64,000 bases of DNA, from contig OZ242042.1 in NCBI GenBank assembly GCA_965204905.1, forward strand, positions 2,666,001 through 2,730,000, given 5' to 3'. The stretch is from Bin87 sp965204905 (GTDB lineage Bacteria; Chloroflexota; Dehalococcoidia; Lucifugimonadales; UBA3495). The notes under the pieces are model-generated. The model worked only from the letters and a program-made list of their open reading frames with translations, had not been told where the DNA came from and did not search any database. A program made the position numbers and the translations under genes. Shown here piece after piece: positions 56,447 through 64,000 of the stretch (the stretch's first letter is position 1; the number at the start of each line of letters is the position of its first letter).

Positions 56447-57403
56447 ATGCGACAGTACGCGTTGAAACGCATTGCGCTGATTATTCCCACCGTGCTGCTG
56501 GTGTCTATCATCGTATTTACGGTGATGCGCCTGCTCCCCGGCGATCCAGCCCTGGTGATCCTGAGTGAAGGCGATGCCACCTTTACCCAGGAAGAGTTGG
56601 AAGACCTGCGGGAGCAATTGGGAACCAACCGCCCCATCGTGGTCCAGTACGTGGAATGGGTGGGCGGCCTGCTCCGCGGTGACTTGGGCACTTCCATCTG
56701 GCGGTCGGGACAGCCGGTGACCAAACTGGTGGGCGAGCGGATCTGGCGCACGCTGGAACTGGCGGTGCTGGCCATCATCATTGCCGTAGCTTTCGCCGTA
56801 CCCCTGGGGGTGATTTCGGCCATCAAGCCGGACAGCATCATTGACTACGTGTCCAGGGTGATAACCCTGGTGGGCATATCGATACCCACGTTTTTCGCTG
56901 GGCTGCTGGTGGTACTGGTGTTGTCCAGAGGCTTCGGCTGGCTGCCGCCGCTAGGCTATGCGGACTTGTGGGACGATCCCTGGAAGAATTTACAACAGAT
57001 GTTCCTGCCGGCGCTGGCGCTCGGCTTTTACGACATGGCTTTTATCGCCCGGGTCACCCGTTCGTCGATGATGGAGATCATCCGCGAGGATTACATGCGG
57101 ACGGCCCGGGCCAAAGGACTGGCGGAGCGGATCGTGCTGGTACGGCACGGATTGAAAAATGCGGTGCTGCCTATCCTGACGATTTCGGGCTGGCAGTTCG
57201 GGCGCCTGTTCGGCGGCACGGTAATCATCGAAAGCATCTTCAAGGTGCCGGGCATCGGCACGCTGCTGATCGAAACCGTTTTCCAGCGTGACTTCCCGAC
57301 CATCCAAGCCATCATCATCGTAATCGCGGTGTCCATCGTAATCATCAACCTGCTGGTTGACCTGCTGTACGGACTGCTGGACCCACGCATCCGGTACGCC
57401 TGA
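56447..57403 (+). CDS. ABC permease DppB/OppB-like, cassette 2
   Basis: 318 residues, near-identical in plan to 52226: MRQYALKRIALIIPTVLLVSIIVFTVMRLLPGDPALVIL at the start, the coupling loop IREDYMRTARAKGLAERIVLVRHGLKNAVLPIL, and LLDPRIRYA at the end. The intergenic leader GTAGAGTAAATACC before the ATG is shared with cassette 1 (GTAGAGTAGATATT), so the duplication covered the junctions as well. No clear Shine-Dalgarno site. Confidence 0.93.
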   Translation: MRQYALKRIALIIPTVLLVSIIVFTVMRLLPGDPALVILSEGDATFTQEELEDLREQLGTNRPIVVQYVEWVGGLLRGDLGTSIWRSGQPVTKLVGERIWRTLELAVLAIIIAVAFAVPLGVISAIKPDSIIDYVSRVITLVGISIPTFFAGLLVVLVLSRGFGWLPPLGYADLWDDPWKNLQQMFLPALALGFYDMAFIARVTRSSMMEIIREDYMRTARAKGLAERIVLVRHGLKNAVLPILTISGWQFGRLFGGTVIIESIFKVPGIGTLLIETVFQRDFPTIQAIIIVIAVSIVIINLLVDLLYGLLDPRIRYA

Positions 57404-57483
57404 TCGAAGAGAGCCCTCATTCCAACACTCTCCCGCCAGGAGATGAGGAAGGTTGCCGGAAGCGACAACGGAGAATTACCCGA

Positions 57484-58416
57484 ATGACCACCACCAACAC
57501 CGGGCAAGAGATGGCCATATCCACCGACGCCGAGGCCCAACTGCTGGAAATGCGCCCACGCCAAACCCGGGTGCAGAAGATAGTCGCCTTTTCCCGTTCC
57601 AAGCCTTTGGGAGCGGTTAGCGCCGTTATCATTTTGCTCACCATTCTGGCAGCGGCGGTTTCCTACGCCGTGCCGAACGTATTGCCCCACGACCCGCTGG
57701 ATGTGCGAGCGCATGAAGAGAAATACCTGCCGCCGCAGCCCGGGGCGTGGCTGGGCAGCGATCATTTGGGACGGGACGAATTGAGCCGACTCATTGCCGG
57801 CTCGCAGATTTCCATTTATGTGGGACTGCTCAGCGTGGGTATCGGTGTAACGTTGGGTGCCCTCATCGGCATTCTCAGCGCTTATATTGGCGGAAAAGTT
57901 GACCTAGTCATCCAGAGAATTGTCGATGCCATGATGGCCTTCCCACCCATTATCCTGGCACTGGGGCTGGTAGCCGTGCTGGGAGGTTCCGCCAACAACG
58001 TCATCATGGCGTTGCTGGTCATCCTATTGCCGGGCACCATCAGAGTCATACGCTCCCAGGTGTTGAGCATCAAGGAACTGGACTATACCCTGGCGGCGAC
58101 CGCCATCGGCGCTGGTTCCATCCGCATCATGCTGAAGCACATCCTGCCCAACGTGATCGCCAGTTACATTGTGCTGGGCACCATTACCCTGGGCTTCGCC
58201 ATCATTATCGAGGCATCCCTGTCGTTCCTGGGCGTGGGCGTGCCGCCGGACATTCCCACCTGGGGCGGTATGCTGACCCGTGGCACCGAGGAAATCCGCA
58301 TTGCCTGGTGGCTGGCGGTGTTCCCCGGCATCGCGATCTCGGTGGTGGTGTTCGCCATCAACTTCCTGGGCGACGCGCTGCGGGATACGCTGGATCCACG
58401 GCTGCGGGGACGGTAG
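57484..58416 (+). CDS. ABC permease DppC/OppC-like, cassette 2
   Basis: 310 residues. It matches 53233 throughout: FSRSKPLGAVSAVIILLTILAAAVSYAVPNVLPHDP, WLGSDHLGRDELSRLIAGSQISIYVG, the EAA loop IKELDYTLAATAIGAGSIRIMLKHILPN, and the same DALRDTLDPRLRGR ending. It completes the second importer. No ATPase gene follows; after the stop come a degenerate repeat and the palindrome at 58478, then genes on the other strand. Confidence 0.93.
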   Translation: MTTTNTGQEMAISTDAEAQLLEMRPRQTRVQKIVAFSRSKPLGAVSAVIILLTILAAAVSYAVPNVLPHDPLDVRAHEEKYLPPQPGAWLGSDHLGRDELSRLIAGSQISIYVGLLSVGIGVTLGALIGILSAYIGGKVDLVIQRIVDAMMAFPPIILALGLVAVLGGSANNVIMALLVILLPGTIRVIRSQVLSIKELDYTLAATAIGAGSIRIMLKHILPNVIASYIVLGTITLGFAIIIEASLSFLGVGVPPDIPTWGGMLTRGTEEIRIAWWLAVFPGIAISVVVFAINFLGDALRDTLDPRLRGR

Positions 58417-58477
58417 CATCCTTCGGCTCTCCAAGGGCGAGCCTGCGGCAGGTTCAGGACGAGCGGACGGAAAAACA

Positions 58478-58506
58478 GCAGGGGCGGGTTTGAAACCCGC
58501 CCCTAC
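58478..58506. repeat. Mosaic palindrome GTAGGGGCG family, copy 6
   Basis: GCAGGGGCGGGTTT / AAACCCGCCCCTAC around a single G. One base of the left end differs from consensus. It sits between convergent genes. Confidence 0.88.
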
Positions 58507-58531
58507 GTTTATCAGTTACGCCAGCAGTGGG

Positions 58532-58891
58532 TCAGATATGAAACTCGTCTATGGAGACCAGGCTGGGATTGGGCTGGGTAGGGTCAACCATCAAGTCAAA
58601 GACTTCCAGGGTGGTTGCTCCCAACAGATACTGTCTCTCGGGGCCGAATATGATAGGGCAGGTGCGCTCTCGGTTGTCAATGCGGAATCGCGCTTCTCCG
58701 ACATCACGTTGAATGAAGTTGCCGTCCGCAATTCGGTAGGTTCGGCGTTCCATCGGCGCAAGACTCAATGACGCCAGCAAAGATTCCGGCATCACGGAAT
58801 GAGTAGAGCCAGTGTCAACCAGAGCGGTCACCGGTAGGAAGTCGCCACCCAGCGGATGGCCGACGCCGATGTCAACGTAGAAAGCGCCCAT
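58532..58891 (-). CDS. Retropepsin-like single-domain aspartic protease
   Basis: 119 residues, AAGGAA before ATG. The active site is ALVDTGSTHSVMP with Asp26, followed by ERRTYRIADGNFIQRDVGEARFRID and LGATTLEVFDLMVDP, where the L-G-A block plays the hydrophobic-hydrophobic-Gly role. It should work as a homodimer. The substrate is unknown. Unlike the copy at 18457 there is no small partner gene next to it. The 3' end lies opposite the ABC cassette 2 tail. Confidence 0.78.
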   Translation of the reverse strand: MGAFYVDIGVGHPLGGDFLPVTALVDTGSTHSVMPESLLASLSLAPMERRTYRIADGNFIQRDVGEARFRIDNRERTCPIIFGPERQYLLGATTLEVFDLMVDPTQPNPSLVSIDEFHI

Positions 58892-59018
58892 TTGATTTCC
58901 TTGTACCGACCGTAATCGGCAAACCGATGATAATGGCCCGGGTAGATACCGTCAATTTCGCGTCGTTCTGCCTGACCCGTGCTAAACTGCGGCCACCAGC
59001 TATGGAGGTGCAACCGAT

Positions 59019-59951
59019 ATGTCCTGGAATTTTGAACTGGTGGCCGGGCCTTACGGTGGAACTACGGAAGGGCCGGTGTGGGACGGCGAAGCGCTGTTGT
59101 TTACGCATATTCCGGCTTCGGAAATCCTGCGTTACGACCCGAAAACCGGTGAGGTTACCGAGTATTTCACGGAGGCGTTCAATACCAACGGCCTGTGCTT
59201 CGACGCCCAGGGCAATCTGTACGGATGCCAGCAGGGGCGGAGGCGCATAGCGAGGTTTGACGCCGCCACCAACACCGCCACGTCTTTGCCCCACCTGTTG
59301 GACGGCAAGCGGCACAACAACCCCAACGACCTGGTGGTGGACAAGTCCGGCCGCATCTGGTTGACCGACCCGTACTCCGGCATCGGCGACAGCGGGCCGC
59401 AGGAACTGGATCACATGTCGGTGTTGAGACTGGATCCCAAGGGCAACGACCAGTGGGAATTGGTGCGGGCTACCACCGACATATCGCGTCCCAACGGCAT
59501 TCTAATCAGCCGGGATCAACGCACCCTGTACATCGCCCAAAGCGACTACGGCGCGGACCGCCGGCGGGAGTTGCGGGCATATCCCATCAACGATGATGGG
59601 TCACTGGGAGAGTACAAGACGCTGCACACCTTCGGCATCGACGGCGGAGCATCGGACGGGGACGCGCGAGGTCAAGGCAGCGCGGGCGTGCAGCGCGGGG
59701 TGGACGGGATGACGTTGGACGAGGACGGCAACATCGTCGTCTGCGCGGGTTGGGAAGCCGCCGGCCCCGGACCGATGATTTACGTGTTCTCACCCACCGG
59801 CCGCGTCCTGGAGACGCACCCGATGCGGGTTGATCGTCCTACCAACTGCTGCTTCGGCGACGCGGACATGCGGACGCTGTACGTTACCACCGGCGGCGGC
59901 CACCTGTTCCGTGCCCGGACAGATCGCACGGGCTGGATAATGTGGCCATAG
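59019..59951 (+). CDS. SMP-30/gluconolactonase-like beta-propeller hydrolase
   Basis: 310 residues, GGAGG 10 bases before ATG. It has the SMP-30/gluconolactonase blocks: TEGPVWDGEALLFTHIPASEILRYDP at the start (metal-binding Glu in the first blade), NNPNDLVVDKSGRIWLTDPYSG in the middle (Asn and Asp ligands), and RPTNCCFGDADMRTLYVTTGGG near the end. These enzymes open sugar lactones with Ca2+ or Zn2+ as the metal. The substrate could be an aldonolactone; specificity not readable. The next gene starts 83 bases downstream. Confidence 0.87.
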   Translation: MSWNFELVAGPYGGTTEGPVWDGEALLFTHIPASEILRYDPKTGEVTEYFTEAFNTNGLCFDAQGNLYGCQQGRRRIARFDAATNTATSLPHLLDGKRHNNPNDLVVDKSGRIWLTDPYSGIGDSGPQELDHMSVLRLDPKGNDQWELVRATTDISRPNGILISRDQRTLYIAQSDYGADRRRELRAYPINDDGSLGEYKTLHTFGIDGGASDGDARGQGSAGVQRGVDGMTLDEDGNIVVCAGWEAAGPGPMIYVFSPTGRVLETHPMRVDRPTNCCFGDADMRTLYVTTGGGHLFRARTDRTGWIMWP

Positions 59952-60034
59952 TGGGGTCAACCCTTGACAAGGCGCGGCCTACCGCCAACAATCTGCAAAA
60001 CTCCCATCCAGGCTCACCTTCAGGAGAGTAAGCA

Positions 60035-61111
60035 ATGACCATTACAGCGCACAACACCAACGTATATGTCGGCCTGGCCGGCGAGAGCGCCCTCATCATC
60101 GGTGCGGAAGGCACTCCACTGGGTGAGGGCGGAATGTACCGCCTCACCGAGGGCGAATCCCAATGGGTCGCCATTGAGAACGGCTTGCCCGAAGATCCCC
60201 AGGTTCGCGCCCTGCTGGCCCACCCCGACCGGCCGGCCACGATTTTCGCCGGCACCCAGGACGGCGTTTATCGCACGGACGACCGGGGCGAAAACTGGCG
60301 CCGCACCGACACCCTCAGCGGCGACGTGTGGTCGTTGGCCGCACACCCCAATGACTCCAACATCATGTTTGCCGGCTACGACGCTGGGCGCGTCTGCCGC
60401 TCCAACGACGGCGGCGACACCTGGCAGCAGATGAACACCGAGGGACTGGTCCATCCTCACATCACCATGAACCCTTACGAAATTTGCAAGCGCGTCATCG
60501 GCCTCAGCATCGACCCCGCCTATCCGGACGACGTGTACGGAGCGATTGAGGTCGGCGGTCTCATCAAGTCCAGCGACGGCGGCGAGACCTGGTCCTGCAT
60601 CACTGACGGCCATTACACGCGCCTGGGGCCGGTGGACCTCCACGGCGTGCAGGTCAATCCGACCTCCCCCGGCTTGGTGTACATCATCACGCAGTTGGCG
60701 ATGTTCCGCAGCCGGGAGCGGGGCCAGGACTGGGAATTTGTGCCGATTGAGGAAATGTTTGAGGGCGGAAGCTATTGCCGGGACCTGGTGGTTGATCCCA
60801 CGGATCCCAGCAAGATGTACCTGGCTGCCGGCGCCGGCGGCGGGAGCGCTCCGGCCGGCACCATCGACGCGGGCGTCCTGGTACGTTCCACCGACGCCGG
60901 CGAAACCTGGGAGCGCGTTGACCTGGGAGAGGTTGCCCCGGCGCGCATGTTCCAGATTGCGATTGATCGCAACGCCCCCAGCAACGTCTATTGCTGCGAC
61001 CGGGACGGCCACGTCTATTGCAGCAACGACGGTGGCAACGAATGGACCCGGACGGACGTACCGGTAGAAATGTCCCGGGGACGCCACGTTTATCCGATGG
61101 TGGCCGCCTAA
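60035..61111 (+). CDS. Asp-box (BNR/sialidase-like) beta-propeller protein
   Basis: 358 residues, AGGAG before the ATG. Several Asp-boxes of the form S-x-D-x-G-x-x-W recur at about 50-residue spacing: RTDDRGENWRR, SNDGGDTWQQ, SSDGGETWSC, STDAGETWER, and SNDGGNEWTR. This is the BNR/sortilin-VPS10-like propeller pattern found in sialidases and many unassigned proteins. No sialidase Arg triad is evident, so a non-catalytic or unknown role is likelier. No signal peptide is seen, so it is probably cytoplasmic. It follows the lactonase by 83 bases. Confidence 0.8.
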   Translation: MTITAHNTNVYVGLAGESALIIGAEGTPLGEGGMYRLTEGESQWVAIENGLPEDPQVRALLAHPDRPATIFAGTQDGVYRTDDRGENWRRTDTLSGDVWSLAAHPNDSNIMFAGYDAGRVCRSNDGGDTWQQMNTEGLVHPHITMNPYEICKRVIGLSIDPAYPDDVYGAIEVGGLIKSSDGGETWSCITDGHYTRLGPVDLHGVQVNPTSPGLVYIITQLAMFRSRERGQDWEFVPIEEMFEGGSYCRDLVVDPTDPSKMYLAAGAGGGSAPAGTIDAGVLVRSTDAGETWERVDLGEVAPARMFQIAIDRNAPSNVYCCDRDGHVYCSNDGGNEWTRTDVPVEMSRGRHVYPMVAA

Positions 61112-61120
61112 CGCCGACAC

Positions 61121-61149
61121 GTAGGGGCGGGTTTGAAACCCGCCCCTAC
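61121..61149. repeat. Mosaic palindrome GTAGGGGCG family, copy 7
   Basis: GTAGGGGCGGGTTT / AAACCCGCCCCTAC around one G; the most regular member with this core. It lies 9 bases after the Asp-box gene and 27 before the next start. Confidence 0.92.
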
Positions 61150-61176
61150 ACCACATACCCCGGAGGGATTCCAACC

Positions 61177-61800
61177 GTGTCATCGAACCCGCTTTGGACC
61201 GCTACCTACCGGGTCGGAGAGGCCGACCTGGAATACATGACGTTGGAAGCCACCGATTTGCCCGATGACCTGCGCGGATACCAACTGGCGCGTTCGGGTC
61301 CGTTGGACAACGCGGAGATGGCCGAAAACGGCTTCCAGGGCAGCACCGCCGACCGCTTTCGCAACGCGGGTCGCATCGGCGGTTTCATGCGCGAGTTCGT
61401 GCCAACGTCCGACGTCACGCCATCCAGTGGAGTGAATTTCGTTGGGGCGACGGTAGTTCACCTGTTTGAAAACCCGGAACAGGTGGCCGGCTGGATGTCC
61501 GACGTTTTCGTAAAGGACTTTGAGGACAACGTGGGCGAGAGCGTCGGGTCCGGGCAGCAGATAATTTCGGTGGATCGGGTGAGCATCGACGGTTTCTATG
61601 ACGAAGCGGTGGGGCTCCGGGTGTTACAGGGCGGCCCGGCCGGATTGCTGTCGTCAACGGTTATCGACTTCCGGGTGGGCCGGCTGCTGGGAGTGGCGTT
61701 CGTGGGCGTGATTGGCGAACACGAGCGCACCGAACTGGCCACTGAGATCGCCCTGGCCCTGGAGAAACGGATGGTGCAGGTAGCCCTGGGCGCCAGGTAG
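61177..61800 (+). CDS. Hypothetical protein (no recognised domain)
   Basis: 207 residues from GTG with GGAGGG 10 bases upstream; a longer reading would run through the palindromic repeat. It is soluble, with short alternating elements: MTLEATDLPDDLRGYQLARSGPLDNAEMAENGF, RFRNAGRIGGFMREFV, GATVVHLFENPEQVAGWMSDVFVKDFEDNVG, then TVIDFRVGRLLGVAFVGVIGEHERTELATEIALALEKRM. The second half resembles stress-type ligand-binding alpha/beta sandwiches of low identity. The function is unknown. Its stop abuts that of the symporter on the other strand. Confidence 0.65.
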   Translation: MSSNPLWTATYRVGEADLEYMTLEATDLPDDLRGYQLARSGPLDNAEMAENGFQGSTADRFRNAGRIGGFMREFVPTSDVTPSSGVNFVGATVVHLFENPEQVAGWMSDVFVKDFEDNVGESVGSGQQIISVDRVSIDGFYDEAVGLRVLQGGPAGLLSSTVIDFRVGRLLGVAFVGVIGEHERTELATEIALALEKRMVQVALGAR

Positions 61801-63324
61801 CTACGCAGGCGTCGTCGCCGGCTCGTCCGGTGATGCGTCGGTATGACCGGAGTTGACCCGGTCGAACAGCCTTACCACATGCGCCAGAGGTTGCGGAGTG
61901 AGTCCGGTGACGACCACGGCTGCCGCCGACGCGATTACGAACCCGGGCGTGGCTGGTTGAATGTCCCAAATCCCCGACGGGCCGCCGTCCAGGAGCGCCC
62001 ACAGTGAGGCCGCCACCGTGCCCGCGACGATTGATGCCGCTGCCCCCCAAGCGTTGAACCTCCGCCAGTAGAGCGCCAACAGCGTTACCGGGCCGAAGGC
62101 CGCGCCCATGCCGCCCCAGGCAAAACTGACCAGGTTGGAGATTGAACCGGGGTAGTATATGGACACCAGCGCAGAAACTATGCCGATGATAATCAGTAGA
62201 GAACGACCCAACCATACCCGCGCGTTGCCTGACACACGGTAGGTTACGTCCTTGATGATGGGCAGGTCGTCGGTGGCGACGGCAGACGCCAAAAGCAGCT
62301 GGGAATCGGCGGTGCTCATAACCGCCGCGATGACGGCAGTCAGCAGGACACCGGTGACTGCCGGGTGAAAAAACACCTCGGACATGACCAGAAACACTCG
62401 CTCCGGGTCGGCGGCCAGGTCCAGCATCCCGATGCCGGCCAGGGCGGGACGGGCAACGACACCCAACAGGACCGCCAGCAGGAACACCGCCGATATCCAC
62501 GCCACGGAAAGGCGGCGACTCTTCGCCACCTGGTCATCGCGCTGCAAAGCCATGAAACGTTGCAGGATCCGCTGGGCACCCAGCCCGCCAACCGCCCAAC
62601 CCGCCATCGACAGAATCGCAGACAGGGTTACGGGCAACCCTTCGGCGGTGTTGAACGGATTAAGCCAACTGGACGAATAGCCGCCGATATGCACCAGGGG
62701 GTTATCGGTCCAAACCGTCAGGAACACGACCATGATCAGCAAGCTGACTAGCATCAGCAGCGCCTGCGTCACGTCCGTCCGGGAAACCGCCATAAACCCG
62801 CCGATAAGGGTGTAGGAGGCTATGGCGAGCAAGGTGAGGACAACGCCGGTAGCGTACTGGAGTCCGAAGATCGTCTCCAACAGCTTCGCGCCGCCCACGA
62901 GCCCGGAACTGACATAGAACACCACGAACAGGATCGTGATCAGGGCCGCTGAGGTTCTCAAGACTCCGGTGCGGTCGCCGAAACGGACTTCCAGGAACTC
63001 GGGGATGGTCAGGACGTCACCTGCTGCTATGGTGTAACGGCGCAAACGGCCGGCGATGAATGTCCAGCTGAACCATACGCCGGCCACAATGGCCACGGGT
63101 ACCCAGATTTCTACGGCGCCGTTGGTGAAGGCCAACGCAGGGAGAGCCATCATAGTCCAGGCGCTGGTAGTTGAGGATCCGGCGCTGAGCGCGGCGGTGA
63201 TGCTGCTGAGCCGCCGGCCACCCAGCACGTACTCGGACATATTGCGCATCCGGCGCATGCCAGCCACCGCGATCGCGATGAGCATGACGAAATAGACGGC
63301 GAATACTATGATGACCCAAATCAT
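61801..63324 (-). CDS. Sodium:solute symporter (SSF), proline-transporter-like
   Basis: 507 residues with thirteen hydrophobic segments. LeuT-fold signs include GGRRLSSITAALSAGSSTTSAWTMMALPALAF and GDVLTIPEFLEVRFGDRTG, the SSF segment LIGGFMAVSRTDVTQALLML, the kinked-helix region MAGWAVGGLGAQRILQRFMALQRDDQVAKSRR, and AVMSTADSQLLLASAVATDD with the Na2-site Ser/Thr pattern. This is the PutP-type group, importing proline or related organic solutes with Na+. The exact substrate is unknown. It is convergent with 61177. Confidence 0.9.
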   Translation of the reverse strand: MIWVIIVFAVYFVMLIAIAVAGMRRMRNMSEYVLGGRRLSSITAALSAGSSTTSAWTMMALPALAFTNGAVEIWVPVAIVAGVWFSWTFIAGRLRRYTIAAGDVLTIPEFLEVRFGDRTGVLRTSAALITILFVVFYVSSGLVGGAKLLETIFGLQYATGVVLTLLAIASYTLIGGFMAVSRTDVTQALLMLVSLLIMVVFLTVWTDNPLVHIGGYSSSWLNPFNTAEGLPVTLSAILSMAGWAVGGLGAQRILQRFMALQRDDQVAKSRRLSVAWISAVFLLAVLLGVVARPALAGIGMLDLAADPERVFLVMSEVFFHPAVTGVLLTAVIAAVMSTADSQLLLASAVATDDLPIIKDVTYRVSGNARVWLGRSLLIIIGIVSALVSIYYPGSISNLVSFAWGGMGAAFGPVTLLALYWRRFNAWGAAASIVAGTVAASLWALLDGGPSGIWDIQPATPGFVIASAAAVVVTGLTPQPLAHVVRLFDRVNSGHTDASPDEPATTPA

Positions 63325-63467
63325 GACGGAACGCAGTTTGGCAAGTTATGTGGCCAGAGTACGGCAGGGCGCGAACGCTGTACCAGCGGCGCAGCGCCAG
63401 CACCCCGGTCGCAGGGTCCAATGAGAGGGTTGTGTCCTGGTCTAAAGATCGGGAAAAGGAAGCGAAT

Positions 63468-64000
63468 TTATGGGCTTACCGCCGGGTCGGCAGGCAAGAG
63501 GGTCGGGTCAATGAGTATCACGGCCAGCATGCCCCACCCGAAAATGAATCCCAGGATGGTGACGGCCATCTCCGCCGGATTCAGCGGCATCCAACCGAGG
63601 CGCGTCCCCAATCGGTGCTGCCAAAGCCGATTAAAGTTGGTTTGGGCTCGCCACAACATCCATGCAAGCAACGCCGATTGGCTGACTATTATCACCACGT
63701 ACGCCGCTTGCTGTGACAGAGACAGCGGAGCCTCGGAAGGTATCATGATCGACACCATTCCGAGCAAGATGACGCCGAAGTAAATTAACACTGCCCTCAG
63801 CGGGCTGAGAGTGGAAGGCACGCCCCGGGATTCCATCATCTCCTGGAATACCCGCATGTGAGCGTGGAGCCGGAAAAGCTGATAGACGGGCACCATCAAC
63901 GAAAGGGCGTGGAAAATGGGATACGCGGTTTCTCCGGTATGGTCCCGGTAGTGTCTCCAAGTGATGTACATCCAGAAAAAGATGTACAGTCCGGCGCTGA
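63468..64000 (-). CDS. DUF4234-like multi-pass membrane protein, 5' end outside window
   Basis: At least 177 codons; the frame stays open to the window edge (reading SAGLYIFFWMYITWRHYRDHTGE before the first visible ATG at 63971), so the real start is probably beyond 64000. The GLYIFFWMYITWRHY pattern with a following Pro/Leu-rich helix resembles DUF4234 proteins. Three to four membrane segments follow (LSLMVPVYQLFRLH, RAVLIYFGVILLGMVSIM, AAYVVIIVSQSALLAWML, and EMAVTILGFIFGWGMLAVIL). The role is unknown. Confidence 0.6.
   Translation of the reverse strand, partial: SAGLYIFFWMYITWRHYRDHTGETAYPIFHALSLMVPVYQLFRLHAHMRVFQEMMESRGVPSTLSPLRAVLIYFGVILLGMVSIMIPSEAPLSLSQQAAYVVIIVSQSALLAWMLWRAQTNFNRLWQHRLGTRLGWMPLNPAEMAVTILGFIFGWGMLAVILIDPTLLPADPAVSP

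Noticed and set aside
1..64000. CRISPR arrays, insertion sequences, prophage genes, tRNA genes
   Set aside because: No regularly spaced repeats, transposase or phage-structural proteins, or cloverleaf-like sequences were found by eye; a tool-based scan (tRNAscan-SE, CRISPR finder) would settle it.

Overview
This 64 kb window is GC-rich, gene-dense chromosomal DNA from a heterotrophic bacterium. I infer a member of the Chloroflexota, most likely the Dehalococcoidia/SAR202 side. That placement rests on gene content, not on a marker phylogeny. The supporting signs are paralogous flavin-dependent (LLM) oxidoreductases, MmgE/PrpD proteins, isocitrate-lyase/PEP-mutase enzymes and VOC proteins; an RND pump with a lipoprotein adaptor but no outer-membrane channel; and a T-box-controlled tryptophan gene set. 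I recognised no tRNA or rRNA gene, CRISPR array, transposase or phage gene.

Layout. 1-7465 (minus strand): a run of overlapping genes, in transcription order a MaoC-type dehydratase pair, plsX, fabG, a PEP-mutase/isocitrate-lyase enzyme, a DUF2157 membrane protein, a GDYxxxxY protein and a cysteine hydrolase cut by the window edge. Upstream of it lie an L-2-hydroxyglutarate oxidase and a small membrane protein. 7996-11201: MmgE/PrpD, quinone oxidoreductase and a CDF-like cation transporter. 11228-14172: promoter, tRNA-Trp T-box, trpE, a VOC enzyme and trpG. 14216-16555: a promoter and a strongly folded candidate non-coding RNA, then rtcB and a PIN-toxin-like pair. 16591-23376: second MmgE/PrpD, small hypothetical genes, an NHL propeller, and a DUF1800/PaREP1-like/acyl-CoA dehydrogenase operon. 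23566-30000: two tandem MFS exporters, an aminotransferase, a third MFS protein and an LLM oxidoreductase. 30188-35560: RND pump and adaptor. 35640-39239: sucD-sucC and a MATE exporter. 39325-42492: a VOC cluster and a PPOX flavoprotein. 42567-47821 (minus): M50 protease, MBL hydrolase, apt, yraN, rnhB, mnmA. 47921-49917: F420-type LLM enzyme and a Cys-less PEP-mutase family protein. 50106-58416: two complete tandem copies of a substrate-binding protein/permease/permease cassette. 58532-64000: retropepsin-like protein, SMP-30-like lactonase, an Asp-box propeller protein, a sodium:solute symporter and a partial membrane protein.

Together the genes suggest uptake of organic solutes (peptide/oligosaccharide-type ABC importers, a sodium symporter), turnover of organic and oxo/hydroxy acids (SucCD, LhgO, PEP-mutase family, MmgE/PrpD, lactonase), many FMN/F420-type oxidoreductases, and export through MFS, MATE and RND pumps. 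Several families of short palindromic repeats sit almost entirely in intergenic gaps, usually just 3' of genes. The most notable finds are the structured RNA candidate upstream of rtcB, the Trp T-box with a VOC gene between trpE and trpG, and a mosaic palindrome that occupies the same position in both duplicated ABC cassettes.
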